Shown here: piece after piece, positions 27,051 to 36,377 of the stretch | Layout of the letters: each line of letters starts with the position of its first letter | How positions within the stretch are numbered: the stretch's first letter is position 1 | Assembly (NCBI GenBank): GCA_018222805.1 | Contig: JAAEZQ010000020.1 | Location: 1-56,700, forward strand | Reading direction: 5' to 3' | Length of the DNA stretch: 56,700 nucleotides | Source: Vibrionaceae bacterium | GTDB lineage: Bacteria > Pseudomonadota > Gammaproteobacteria > Enterobacterales > Vibrionaceae | Translations under genes and position numbers: made by a program | The notes under the pieces: generated by a model | What the model was told of the DNA's origin: nothing | What the model saw: only the letters and a program-made list of their open reading frames with translations | The model's database searches: none

Positions 27051-28369
27051 GTATTGAAGTTCTTACGCTGTTATTGGTTGGTTGTATTCTGTTCACCTTT
27101 GCATTAGGTGCACCAGTTGGTCTAGCTCTGGGTGGTATCGCAATGGGAATGGGTTACCTTACTTGGGGTGAAGGGATCTTCAACTTGGTTCCAACAACCA
27201 TTGAGAGTAACTTTTTTAGCTTTATTCTACTGGCGATTCCTCTGTATATCTATATGGGGCAATTGCTGACTCGCTCCGGAATTGGCGATGCGATGTTTAA
27301 CGCAAGTCAGATGGTCATTGGGCGCATTCGTGGTTCACTTGCGGTCAGTGTGATCGGTGTGTGTTCCATGATTGGAGCTATGGTCGGTATTATCGGGGCT
27401 GGGATCATGACGTCGGGTAGCATTGCGCTAAAACCAATGCTAGAGCGTGGTTACGATAAAAGGCTAGCTCTTGGTGTCATCATGGCGGGCGGTGGTTTGG
27501 GGATTTTGATCCCACCAAGTATACCAATGATTATGTATGCGGCGACGACACAAAACTCGGTCGGTCGTATGTTCTTAGCGGCGCTCATTCCGGCTCTTAT
27601 CTCTATCGTTTTGCTAATGGCTTACGTGATTATTAGCTGCAAGCTTAATCCGAAAAAAGCGCCACTAGGCACGGGCAGTGAAAGCAAAATGACGGGTAAA
27701 GAGAAGTTCACGACTGCACGTGATGGTCTTTTTTCTCTATTACTTATCGTGGCGGTATTGGGCAGCATCATTACTGGTATTGCGACGCCAACAGAGTCGG
27801 GTGCTATCGGGGTTGTAGGTGCGATCATACTGGCCATTATCTTTAAACGTTTCCGTTTCGAAATGTTCAAATCATCAGGGTTTGAAACCGCCATGCTGGT
27901 CAGCGTGTCGATGTGGATCATTTTAGGCGCGTCGCTATTTAGTAACTTCCATATGTTAAGTGGCGTGCAAAATATGGTGGCGCAAATCACGGAGGATCTG
28001 GGCTTACCGCCTTGGGGTGTGATTATCTTAATGCAAGTGATCATGTTACTGCTTGGTTTTATTATTGATGAATTGATCATCGTTTTGATGTGCGCTCCGT
28101 TGTTTACACCTATTGTCGTGTCTCTCGGTTATGACCCGATTTGGTTCGGTATTTTGATGATCCTAAACATCGAAATTGCAGTGCAAACACCCCCTTATGG
28201 TTTCGCGCTGTTTTATCTAAAAGGAATTTCACCTCCTGGCGTCAGTATGATGGACATCTATCGCTCGATTCTTCCGTTTATCGCTCTAAAGCTGTGCGTG
28301 CTGATTCTGTGCATGATGTTCCCTGAAGTAGTGATGTGGTTACCAAACACAGTGATGGGAGTAAATTAA
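27047..28369 (+). CDS. TRAP transporter large membrane subunit (DctM family)
   Basis: 440 residues, about twelve hydrophobic segments. DctM blocks are visible: AIPLYIYMGQLLTRSG, GAGIMTSGSIALKPML, GGGLGILIPPSIPMIMYA and ATPTESGAIGV. This subunit carries out sodium-driven substrate movement across the inner membrane. It starts four bases inside dctQ and is followed one base later by a universal stress protein gene, as in the ectoine TeaABC-TeaD system. Confidence 0.93.
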   Translation: MSIEVLTLLLVGCILFTFALGAPVGLALGGIAMGMGYLTWGEGIFNLVPTTIESNFFSFILLAIPLYIYMGQLLTRSGIGDAMFNASQMVIGRIRGSLAVSVIGVCSMIGAMVGIIGAGIMTSGSIALKPMLERGYDKRLALGVIMAGGGLGILIPPSIPMIMYAATTQNSVGRMFLAALIPALISIVLLMAYVIISCKLNPKKAPLGTGSESKMTGKEKFTTARDGLFSLLLIVAVLGSIITGIATPTESGAIGVVGAIILAIIFKRFRFEMFKSSGFETAMLVSVSMWIILGASLFSNFHMLSGVQNMVAQITEDLGLPPWGVIILMQVIMLLLGFIIDELIIVLMCAPLFTPIVVSLGYDPIWFGILMILNIEIAVQTPPYGFALFYLKGISPPGVSMMDIYRSILPFIALKLCVLILCMMFPEVVMWLPNTVMGVN

Positions 28370-28370
28370 T

Positions 28371-28808
28371 ATGAGCCTCAAGCGAATTCTAATGCCAGTT
28401 GACCTTTCGTATCCCGATGTAGTGAAAAAAGAGGTCGATATGGCGCTTAAGCTGATAGACGAACAAGGTGTCATAGACATGCTGTATGTCGATGAGGCAC
28501 GGGTGCATCACAGTATGGTACCGACTTCATTTGGTAGTGCTTTTTCAGCTCAACATCAAAGTGCCTTTGATTGTGTGCAGATGATGTTGGAAACCTATGT
28601 ACCAAAACAATATCGTGGTAAAGCAATTGTTCGAAATGGTGTGGTGTTTGATGAAGTGCTACTACAAGCAAAATACGCCCAAGTAGATGCCATAGTTATG
28701 GCATCTGCAAATCCCAATTTTCGCTCATATTGGCTAGGTTCTAATGCAGCAAAGATAGTTCGCCATTCTCACTGTTCAGTGTTTGTGGTGAAAGGCGAAC
28801 CCATCTAA
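28371..28808 (+). CDS. Universal stress protein linked to the TRAP operon (TeaD-like position)
   Basis: 145 residues, single Usp domain. The start is one base after the dctM stop, so it is in the same operon. The C-terminal GSNAAKIVRHSHCSVFVV matches the second half of the ATP-binding motif, but the first half reads ASANPNF instead of GxxGxS, so ATP binding is doubtful. In Halomonas, TeaD controls the TRAP carrier TeaABC; the same position here suggests a regulator of this transporter. Confidence 0.85.
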   Translation: MSLKRILMPVDLSYPDVVKKEVDMALKLIDEQGVIDMLYVDEARVHHSMVPTSFGSAFSAQHQSAFDCVQMMLETYVPKQYRGKAIVRNGVVFDEVLLQAKYAQVDAIVMASANPNFRSYWLGSNAAKIVRHSHCSVFVVKGEPI

Positions 28809-28913
28809 CGACTCTTCGCGTTTAGCTAACGCATACAACAATAAATAGAAACTAAAGTCGCCAAAGGGAGTAATTCCTGGCGGAGGTATATGTACAACTC
28901 AAGGAATACAAAA

Positions 28914-30185
28914 ATGACTAACCAACAACTACACGAGAGAAGAAATCAGGTATTTTCTAACGGTATGGGAGCACTTTACCCACTGTATGTTGCCAAGGCA
29001 GAAAATGCCCTAGTTTGGGATGTTGAAGGCAATAGATATATCGATTTTGCTGCGGGTATTGCGGTAAACAATACTGGTCACGCCAATAAGCGTATTACTG
29101 AAGCTGTGAAAGCACAGTTAGATAACTTTTCTCATACCTGCGCTTTGGTTACACCTTATGAATCGTTTGTTGAGTTGGCAGAGAAGTTAACTCAAATCGC
29201 ACCAGGCGACTCAGAAAAGAAAGCGATTTTCCTGACTACAGGCGCAGAAGCAGTGGAAAATGCAGTTAAAGTCGCTCGTGCACACACTGGTCGCAGCGGC
29301 GTGATTGCATTTAAAGGCGCTTTCCATGGTCGTACTAACCTAACTATGGCTCTGACGGGTAAAGTTGCGCCGTACAAAGCGAGTTTTGGTCCGTTCCCTG
29401 GCGAAGTCTTCCATGCTCCATACCCGAACGAGTTCCACGGTGTGTCTGTAGAACAGAGCTTACAAGCACTTGAGGACTTATTCGCTTGTGATATCGAAGC
29501 AACACGTGTTGCGGCGATCATTTTCGAACCAGTACAAGGTGAAGGCGGTTTTTACCAAGCACCTGTTGCCTTCGCGCAAGGCTTACGTGATATCTGCGAT
29601 AAATATGGCATCATCTTGATTGCTGATGAAATCCAAGCGGGCTTTGCACGTACTGGTAAAATGTTTGCAACTGAGTACTTGGGTATCGAACCAGACATGG
29701 TGACTATGGCAAAAGGCATTGCTGGTGGCTTCCCAATTTCAGCCGTGGTTGGCAAAGCTGAAGTTATGGACTCAGCACCTGCAGGTGGTCTTGGTGGCAC
29801 CTATGCAGGCTCTCCGATGGGCTGTGTGGCTGGCTTGGAAGTGTTAAAGATCATTGAAGAAGAGCAGCTGTGTGCAAAAGCGATCGGTATTGGTGAAGTT
29901 GTCAATGCACGTATGACGAAGCTGCAAGAGACGGTTCCACAAATCGGTCAGGTACGTACGATTGGTGCTATGATGGCAATAGAGTTTACGGACCCTGAGT
30001 CAGGTCAGCCACTACAAGAACTTACCAAGGCGATCATAAGCAAGGCACAGGAAAATGGTGTGATATTGCTTTCATGTGGCGTAAAAGCGAACGTAATTCG
30101 TCTACTTCCAGCACTGACCATTGAATCTGAAGTACTAAGTGAAGGCTTAGATAAACTAGAGAAAATTATCAAAGAATTGGTTTAA
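28914..30185 (+). CDS. gabT: 4-aminobutyrate-type aminotransferase
   Basis: 423 residues. A PLP class III enzyme that moves the omega-amino group from GABA (or 5-aminovalerate) to 2-oxoglutarate. Blocks match GabT closely: IDFAAGIAVNNTGH, TTGAEAVENAVKVAR, the FEPVQGEGGF region, the PLP aspartate in IADEIQAGFARTG, the lysine in MAKGIAGGFP, and GGTYAGSPMGC. The start at 28914 (MTNQQLHERR) matches the family; an in-frame ATG at 28890 also has a purine-rich site and cannot be excluded. It lies about 100 bases after the stress protein gene. Confidence 0.92.
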   Translation: MTNQQLHERRNQVFSNGMGALYPLYVAKAENALVWDVEGNRYIDFAAGIAVNNTGHANKRITEAVKAQLDNFSHTCALVTPYESFVELAEKLTQIAPGDSEKKAIFLTTGAEAVENAVKVARAHTGRSGVIAFKGAFHGRTNLTMALTGKVAPYKASFGPFPGEVFHAPYPNEFHGVSVEQSLQALEDLFACDIEATRVAAIIFEPVQGEGGFYQAPVAFAQGLRDICDKYGIILIADEIQAGFARTGKMFATEYLGIEPDMVTMAKGIAGGFPISAVVGKAEVMDSAPAGGLGGTYAGSPMGCVAGLEVLKIIEEEQLCAKAIGIGEVVNARMTKLQETVPQIGQVRTIGAMMAIEFTDPESGQPLQELTKAIISKAQENGVILLSCGVKANVIRLLPALTIESEVLSEGLDKLEKIIKELV

Positions 30186-30328
30186 GTTCCTCATGCTCCC
30201 TTGACTTATTCCGGGGCTGAATTTGTCACAACTTACGATAGTAAAATGGAGTTCTTCGCTAGCGTAAGTGATGGATCATCTTAGCCCTTTTTCAAGTAGG
30301 ACGAGCTGGAATTAGAATTTAGTATCAA

Positions 30329-30356
30329 AAAAGCCTCATCGTAAGATGAGGCTTTG
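30329..30356. terminator. Bidirectional terminator between gabT and gbcA
   Basis: An 11-bp perfect stem (AAAGCCTCATC / GATGAGGCTTT) with a GTAA loop and A-rich and T-rich flanks. It lies between converging genes. Confidence 0.85.
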
Positions 30357-30374
30357 ATTAGGGAGCGTTGCGAA

Positions 30375-31634
30375 CTACAACTTTTCCTGGATTCGTTCTG
30401 CGTACCAGTTGACGAAGTCAATGACACCAAACTCAAAGGTCTCAGAGTAAGGTCCTGGTTCGTAGCTTAGCGAGTTGATACCGCGTTGGTTTTCTTCACC
30501 AAGTCGACGGTCTTGCTCGTTTGTTGCATCCCAAACACGACGCAGGTTTTCTGGATCATAATCCACACCTTCGATAGCGTCTTTATGAACAAACCACTTG
30601 GTCGTTACCATCGATTCTTGTGCTGAGATAGGCAGTACGCGGAAAACGATGAAGTGGTCACTTTGCATGTGGTTCCACGAGTTAGGCAGATGCAAAATAC
30701 GCAAAGAACCCAACTTATCATTCTGGATGCGACCCAGCAGTTTTTGTGAACCAGACGAACCATCTATGGTCATTACAGATGTACCTTCTTTCAAAGGCAT
30801 ACGCACGAGACGGTTTCTTCTACCGTATTTTTTATGCTCGTGCGGGATCGATTCTGCATCCCATTCCGCAGCCATGCGTTCGTAGTAATTTAAGAACTCT
30901 TCGGTAGCGCGTGGATCGTTAGTGTCATCCCACTCCAGAAGCGTGTTCAGAAGCTCTGGGTGGCTACCTGAACAGTGATAACATTCGCGGTTGTTTTCTA
31001 AAACGAGTTTCCAGTTCGCTTTTTCATACATATTGGACTCTACGGCGAGTTTGGTGTTCTCTACGTCGTATGGTTCCATGTATTCTTCTAGTGTCGCTAG
31101 AAACTCATCAAAGTCTGATTCTGGTGGTTGTTCACCAAGACAGATAAAGATAAAGCCGCCCGCAGTTTTACAATGAACGGGTTTCAGTTTGTGGTTCTGA
31201 ATATCAAACTCATCGCCCATCTCAGTGCCAGCGAATAGCAAGTTACCTTTAGTATCGTATGTCCACTGATGATATGGGCAAACTAAATTGGCCACTTTCC
31301 CTCTGTGCTCCAAGCAAATACGAGAACCGCGGTGACGACACGTGTTGTGGAATGCGTTGACTTGTCCATCAGCGTCACGGACGATAAGGACAGGGCTTTG
31401 CGCGATTTCTACAGTAAAATAGTCGCCTTTTGACGGTATTTCACTCGTCATGCCAACAAATAACCACTCCTTCTGAAAGATCTCTTCTACATCAATTTTG
31501 AACAGAAGTGGATCGTTATATAACGGACGCGGTAATGAATAATTCGGACGACGCTCTTCGAGCATTTTCTTCATTTCTTCTCGAGCGACTTCGACGCTCG
31601 AGTAACTGATGTTGAGAATATCGTTTTGTGTCAT
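30375..31634 (-). CDS. gbcA: Glycine betaine demethylase, Rieske oxygenase subunit GbcA
   Basis: 419 residues. With GbcB it removes one methyl group from glycine betaine, giving dimethylglycine and formaldehyde. The Rieske centre is C99-x-H101 and C119-x2-H122. The mononuclear iron site is in ENNRECYHCSGSH (H220, H225). Length and blocks match Pseudomonas GbcA. It is divergent from gbcB over a 311-base gap, where a tandem 21-bp-spaced repeat lies. The ribosome-binding site is weak (AGAAGAAG). Assignment over other Rieske enzymes such as stachydrine demethylase rests on the cluster. Confidence 0.92.
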   Translation of the reverse strand: MTQNDILNISYSSVEVAREEMKKMLEERRPNYSLPRPLYNDPLLFKIDVEEIFQKEWLFVGMTSEIPSKGDYFTVEIAQSPVLIVRDADGQVNAFHNTCRHRGSRICLEHRGKVANLVCPYHQWTYDTKGNLLFAGTEMGDEFDIQNHKLKPVHCKTAGGFIFICLGEQPPESDFDEFLATLEEYMEPYDVENTKLAVESNMYEKANWKLVLENNRECYHCSGSHPELLNTLLEWDDTNDPRATEEFLNYYERMAAEWDAESIPHEHKKYGRRNRLVRMPLKEGTSVMTIDGSSGSQKLLGRIQNDKLGSLRILHLPNSWNHMQSDHFIVFRVLPISAQESMVTTKWFVHKDAIEGVDYDPENLRRVWDATNEQDRRLGEENQRGINSLSYEPGPYSETFEFGVIDFVNWYAERIQEKL

Positions 31635-31837
31635 TGTCTATCTTCTTCTAGAAAATGTGGACGATACGCCCTACTAGGGCTTCCATGCGTTTTGGCCAAC
31701 AGCCTTACTATTAGTGGGTAAATGTTTGGCTCGCAGATATCCTGCCATTATTGGCATGTTGAGAAGTGGTCTAAATGCGACATTGAGTGAGCCTATTTAA
31801 GACACGTAATAAACTATTTTCCCTTACGTGACCTTTT

Positions 31838-31868
31838 TGGATAACTCCATGTCGTTAATGGATAACTC
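31838..31868. promoter_or_regulatory. Tandem repeat, candidate GbdR/AraC-type activator site
   Basis: TGGATAACTC occurs twice (31838-31847 and 31859-31868), exactly 21 bases apart. Same-orientation half-sites two helical turns apart are a hallmark of AraC-family activators. It lies in the gbcA-gbcB divergent gap, about 80 bases before gbcB. The factor is presumed to be one of the two GbdR-like regulators of the window. Confidence 0.5.
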
Positions 31869-31945
31869 GAATAGTCAATAATATCCAAAATAAGCACAAC
31901 CCATGGAGGGAATCCACCAAATACACCGTTGCGGAGAAGCCGGAT

Positions 31946-33073
31946 ATGAATACCCCAATGAACTCCCTAGCCACCAGTGGCTCTTTTATACCTGTTGAAA
32001 CTCAAATTTGGGATAACGGTCGTCACGCAGTTCGTTGCGTTAAAACCATTCAAGAAACTTGGGACACCAAAACATTCTGTTTTATGGCTGAACAGCCGAC
32101 CATGTTTTTCTTTAAGCCTGGTCAGTTTGTCACGCTTGAACTTGAAATCGAAGGTGAGCAAGTTTTCCGTTCTTACACCATTTCTAGTTCGCCGTCAGTC
32201 CCTTATAGTTTTTCGATCACGGTAAAGCGTGTTCCGGGTGGGTTTGTTTCTAACTGGATCCATGACAATCTGGAAGAAGGTTCAGAACTAGCTGTCCATG
32301 GACCGGTTGGGGCATTTAACAGCATTGACTTCCCAGCAGAGAAAGTACTTCTGCTATCTGGTGGGGTAGGTGTAACGCCGCTAATGTCTATGGCTCGCTG
32401 GATATACGATACCAATAGCGACGTCGATGTTACTTTCGTGCACAGTGCTCGAACGCCACGAGACATCATCTTCCATCGTGAGCTTGAATTTATGTCATCT
32501 CGCATTTCTAACTTCCACCTGCATCTAATTTGTGAGCGTTTGGAGTCAGGGCAAAACTGGTCGGGATACCGTGGGTATTTAGATGACATAAAGCTATTGA
32601 TGATCACGCCAGATTTGCATGAACGCGAGATTTTCTGTTGTGGTCCGACGCCATACATGCGCGCGGTAAAATCTATCCTTGTCAAACTAGGCTTCAACAT
32701 GGAGCACTACCATGAAGAAGCATTTGGTGAGGCTCCTGCGGGCGTAGAAGAGCAAGCGGTTCAAGATGCTGAGATTGCAGCAGAAGAAGCGGAGCTATTG
32801 ACTGAAAGCGATCTAATCGAAGTCATGTTTACTGAAAGCGACAAGCAAGTTCAGGTTGCGCCGGGTGAAACAGTCCACGCTGCCGCGGCTAAAGCAGGAC
32901 TTACCATTCCAAAAGCGTGTGGTATGGGTATTTGTGGTACATGTAAGGTTAAGAAAGTCAGTGGTGATGTAGAAATGAGCCACAACGGCGGTATTACAGA
33001 TGAAGATGTCGCAGATGGCTATATTCTTTCGTGCTGTAGTGTTCCTAACGGAAACGTTATTATCGAATGTTAA
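31946..33073 (+). CDS. gbcB: Glycine betaine demethylase, ferredoxin reductase subunit GbcB
   Basis: 375 residues. It feeds electrons from NAD(P)H to GbcA. Order: FAD-binding barrel (about 25-125, with RSYTISS), NAD-binding domain (about 130-250, with LLLSGGVGVTPLMSMA), an acidic linker (265-285) and a C-terminal plant-type 2Fe-2S domain (about 290-375, CGMGICGTC ... CC). GGAG precedes the ATG. The layout is that of Pseudomonas GbcB. It is transcribed away from gbcA. Confidence 0.93.
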   Translation: MNTPMNSLATSGSFIPVETQIWDNGRHAVRCVKTIQETWDTKTFCFMAEQPTMFFFKPGQFVTLELEIEGEQVFRSYTISSSPSVPYSFSITVKRVPGGFVSNWIHDNLEEGSELAVHGPVGAFNSIDFPAEKVLLLSGGVGVTPLMSMARWIYDTNSDVDVTFVHSARTPRDIIFHRELEFMSSRISNFHLHLICERLESGQNWSGYRGYLDDIKLLMITPDLHEREIFCCGPTPYMRAVKSILVKLGFNMEHYHEEAFGEAPAGVEEQAVQDAEIAAEEAELLTESDLIEVMFTESDKQVQVAPGETVHAAAAKAGLTIPKACGMGICGTCKVKKVSGDVEMSHNGGITDEDVADGYILSCCSVPNGNVIIEC

Positions 33074-33240
33074 TCATTTAGTAAAAATTCATTACCTTAA
33101 ATTCAGTGCTTAATTCAAAGAATAAGTGTCAGTAAATTTAATTTAAAAATTTATAATGCTCATTTATTTGAATTAAGAACTGAAGTCCTGAGCTCGAAAA
33201 ATCGTTGTTAAAAAATGTATTAAAAATGATTTTTAGGAAT

Positions 33241-33393
33241 ATGGATAAGAAGGTGTATATAACAAGAGTCATTGATTTGTATCGGGATTTTGGCAGGGAG
33301 AAAGCTCTGCTTTTTTTATTTAAAATTAAATCAAATGATGTCGCAAATTCGCAGATTTTGTCGTATTTACGCAAGCGTAATATTACGAATTAA
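33241..33393 (+). CDS. Possible small basic protein, 50 residues
   Basis: The frame starting at the ATG at 33241 gives a lysine- and arginine-rich peptide (MDKKVYITRVIDLYRDFG ... YLRKRN). AGGA lies only two bases before the start, which is poor spacing. The 33074-33504 gap is strongly AT-rich and otherwise holds only the glyA promoter. An overlapping minus-strand frame also exists. Either may be chance. Confidence 0.25.
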   Translation: MDKKVYITRVIDLYRDFGREKALLFLFKIKSNDVANSQILSYLRKRNITN

Positions 33394-33504
33394 TTACTAT
33401 TGAGTTGTCGATTGGGTTTTCATTGTAACGATTTTGAATTCAATGTCGTGCGGCAAACCTGATGCCTAAACAGGGAAGCGAGATACCAGTATCAAGGAGA
33501 AGAT

Positions 33505-34767
33505 ATGTTTAACACTACTCAAAACATCGAAGCGTACGACAGTGAACTATGGTCGGCGATTGTAAAAGAAGAACAGAGACAAGAAGACCACATTGAGCTG
33601 ATTGCTTCTGAAAACTACACCAGCCCACGAGTGATGCAAGCCCAAGGTAGTAAACTAACCAATAAATACGCTGAGGGTTACCCGGCAAAAAGATACTACG
33701 GTGGCTGTAAGTATGTTGATGAAGTCGAAGCATTAGCAATCGAACGTGCAAAACAGCTGTTTGGTGCTGAATACGCGAACGTACAACCACATTCAGGATC
33801 ACAAGCAAACGCTGCCGTGTACATGGCTCTTTGTGAACCAGGTGACACAGTATTGGGCATGAGCCTTGCGCACGGTGGCCACTTGACTCACGGTTCACAC
33901 GTTAACTTTTCCGGCAAAATATACAACGCTGTTCAATATGGTCTAAATGCCGAAACGGGCGAAATCGACTACGAACAGGTAGAGCAACTTGCCCTAGAGC
34001 ACAAGCCTAAAATGATCGTTGCTGGATTCTCAGCATACTCACGCATTGTTGACTGGCAACGTTTCCGTGATATCGCGGATAAAGTTGGCGCTTACCTTTT
34101 CGTTGATATGGCGCACGTGGCGGGACTTGTAGCGGCAGGTGTCTACCCAAACCCTGTTCCTTTCGCAGATGTTGTAGCGACGACAACGCACAAAACTCTG
34201 CGTGGTCCACGTGGTGGTTTGATTGTCTCTCGCGATGCAGAACTAGAGAAAAAGATCAACTCTGCGGTGTTCCCTGGTGGTCAAGGTGGCCCGTTAATGC
34301 ATGTGATTGCTGCAAAAGCAGTGGCGTTTAAGGAGGCGTTAGAGCCAGAGTTTGCTGAATACCAAAAACAAGTAGTCGCTAACGCGAAAGTTATGGCCAA
34401 AGTATTTATCGAACGCGGTTACGACGTTGTTTCTGGTGGAACAGATAACCACCTATTTCTATTGAGCCTAATCCGTCAGAAATTGACAGGCAAAGCGGCA
34501 GACGCAGCGCTTGGTATGGCGGGTATTACCGTAAACAAAAATGCTGTACCGGACGATCCACAGTCCCCGTTCGTTACTTCTGGTCTGCGTATTGGTACGC
34601 CAGTAATCACTACCCGTGGTTTTGCAGAACCGGAATGTGAAATGCTGGCAGGTTGGATCGCAGACATTCTTGATGTGCTTGATGACCCGCAAGCGCTGGA
34701 AAGCAAGATTGAAGTGGTAGGAAGCAAAGTTCAGTCACTATGTCGTGATTTCCCTGCATACCAATAG
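33505..34767 (+). CDS. glyA: Serine hydroxymethyltransferase (catabolic copy)
   Basis: 420 residues. It joins glycine with 5,10-methylene-tetrahydrofolate to make serine, or the reverse. The PLP lysine is K230 in [13 protein letters not shown], and the tetrahydrofolate and PLP regions ([24 protein letters not shown]) are complete. Placed before soxBDAG, it uses the glycine and one-carbon units that sarcosine oxidase releases. AAGGAG precedes the ATG. It is probably a second copy next to a housekeeping glyA elsewhere, which I cannot see. Confidence 0.94.
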   Translation: MFNTTQNIEAYDSELWSAIVKEEQRQEDHIELIASENYTSPRVMQAQGSKLTNKYAEGYPAKRYYGGCKYVDEVEALAIERAKQLFGAEYANVQPHSGSQANAAVYMALCEPGDTVLGMSLAHGGHLTHGSHVNFSGKIYNAVQYGLNAETGEIDYEQVEQLALEHKPKMIVAGFSAYSRIVDWQRFRDIADKVGAYLFVDMAHVAGLVAAGVYPNPVPFADVVATTTHKTLRGPRGGLIVSRDAELEKKINSAVFPGGQGGPLMHVIAAKAVAFKEALEPEFAEYQKQVVANAKVMAKVFIERGYDVVSGGTDNHLFLLSLIRQKLTGKAADAALGMAGITVNKNAVPDDPQSPFVTSGLRIGTPVITTRGFAEPECEMLAGWIADILDVLDDPQALESKIEVVGSKVQSLCRDFPAYQ

Positions 34768-34813
34768 ATATCAAAACGGTATTTGACTTTAGCTGAAATG
34801 AAGGAACAGACAA

Positions 34814-36067
34814 ATGCAGCATTATTCTGGTTTTGGTCTACTTAAACACTCGCTTTCCCATCACGAAAATTGGCAAAGTGTCTGGCGCAATCCTACGCCA
34901 AAGAAAAAGTACGACGTCATTATTATTGGCGGTGGTGGCCATGGTTTAGCGACCGCTTATTATCTGGCAAAACAACATGGTATTACTAACGTTGCAGTCA
35001 TTGAAAAAGGTTATTTAGGTGGCGGTAACACAGCTCGTAATACAACCATCGTTCGTTCCAACTATTTGTGGGATGAAGCTGCATTTCTATATGAACACTC
35101 ACTGAAATTGTGGGACGGCTTGTCACAAGACCTGAACTATAACGTCATGTTCTCTCGTCGCGGCTGTCTTAACCTGGGACACACGCTGCAAGATATGCGT
35201 GATATTGAACGCCGTGTTGCGGCAAACCGCCTCAACGGTATCCAGGGTGAAGTACTGGATACTCAACAGGTTAAAGAGCTTGTGCCCCATCTGGATTGTT
35301 CTGCGAATACACGTTACCCAATCCTGGGTGCGTCATGGCAGGCTAACGCAGGTGTCGCTCGTCACGATGCGGTTGCATGGGGCTTTGCTCGCGGTGCAGA
35401 CAGCATGGGCGTTGACCTGATTCAGCAAACTGAAGTGGTCGACATGATCATTGAAGATGGCGCGATTGTTGGTGTGAAAACGAACCGTTACGGCAACATC
35501 ATGGCTGACAAAGTCGGTTGTGTGGTAGCTGGTAACTCGGGTGTGTTAGCGAAAATGGCTGGCTTCGAAATGCCTTTAGAATCTCACCCATTGCAAGCGT
35601 TGGTATCAGAACCGATCAAACCAATTTTAGATACAGTAGTGATGTCGAACCATGTGCATGGTTACGTCAGCCAATCGGATAAGGGTGACTTAGTTATCGG
35701 CGCAGGTATCGATGGCTACAACGGCTACGGTCAGCGCGGTTCTTACTCGACCATCGAGCACACTGTACAAGCCATTGTAGAAATGTTCCCAATCTTCTCC
35801 CGAGTACGCATGAATCGTCAGTGGGGCGGTATTGTTGATACCACAGCGGATGCTTGTCCAATCATCACGAAAACACCAGTTGAGAACTTATTCTTTAACT
35901 GTGGTTGGGGTACGGGTGGATTTAAAGCTACCCCTGGGTCAGGCAATGTATTTGCAGCCAGCTTGGCGAAAGGCGAAATGCATGAACTGGCTAAACCTTT
36001 CTCAATGTTCCGCTTCAACAATGGTGCATTGATCGACGAACACGGTGCTGCGGGCGTAGCGCACTAA
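34814..36067 (+). CDS. soxB: Sarcosine oxidase beta subunit
   Basis: 417 residues. The heterotetrameric enzyme turns sarcosine into glycine with tetrahydrofolate as one-carbon acceptor. SoxB carries noncovalent FAD at [18 protein letters not shown] (35-52) and the histidine for covalent FMN, most likely H184 in [11 protein letters not shown]. The C-terminal [14 protein letters not shown] and [16 protein letters not shown] blocks are complete. AAGGA lies before the ATG. The operon continues with soxD 13 bases later. Confidence 0.94.
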   Translation: MQHYSGFGLLKHSLSHHENWQSVWRNPTPKKKYDVIIIGGGGHGLATAYYLAKQHGITNVAVIEKGYLGGGNTARNTTIVRSNYLWDEAAFLYEHSLKLWDGLSQDLNYNVMFSRRGCLNLGHTLQDMRDIERRVAANRLNGIQGEVLDTQQVKELVPHLDCSANTRYPILGASWQANAGVARHDAVAWGFARGADSMGVDLIQQTEVVDMIIEDGAIVGVKTNRYGNIMADKVGCVVAGNSGVLAKMAGFEMPLESHPLQALVSEPIKPILDTVVMSNHVHGYVSQSDKGDLVIGAGIDGYNGYGQRGSYSTIEHTVQAIVEMFPIFSRVRMNRQWGGIVDTTADACPIITKTPVENLFFNCGWGTGGFKATPGSGNVFAASLAKGEMHELAKPFSMFRFNNGALIDEHGAAGVAH

Positions 36068-36080
36068 CAGGAGAAGAATT

Positions 36081-36365
36081 ATGTTTCTGATTTATTGCCC
36101 TCACTGCTGTGAGTATCGCGAAGAAGAAGAGTTCCACCCAAAAGGTCAGGCTCACATTACACGTCCAGTCGATGCGGACAGCTGTACAGATGAAGAGTGG
36201 GGTCAATACCTATTCTTCCGTAAGAACCCAAGAGGACTTCACCACGAAATGTGGGTGCATGCAGCGGGTTGTCGCAAGTTTTTCAACATGACACGCGACA
36301 CGCAGACTTATGAAATTAAAGAAGTCTACAAGATTGGTGAGCAACCTTCACTGGCTGCAGAGTAA
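36081..36365 (+). CDS. soxD: Sarcosine oxidase delta subunit
   Basis: 94 residues, the normal small size. The zinc-binding segment is at the N-terminus (IYCPHCCEYREEEEFHP), and the C-terminal core HEMWVHAAGCRKFFNMTRDT matches the family. It bridges the other subunits. GGAG precedes the ATG, and soxA starts 12 bases after its stop. Confidence 0.93.
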   Translation: MFLIYCPHCCEYREEEEFHPKGQAHITRPVDADSCTDEEWGQYLFFRKNPRGLHHEMWVHAAGCRKFFNMTRDTQTYEIKEVYKIGEQPSLAAE

Positions 36366-36377
36366 GGAGTGTTAAGG

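Noticed and set aside
33074..33504. Possible glycine riboswitch before glyA
   Set aside because: No tandem aptamer pattern was seen; the region is simply AT-rich.
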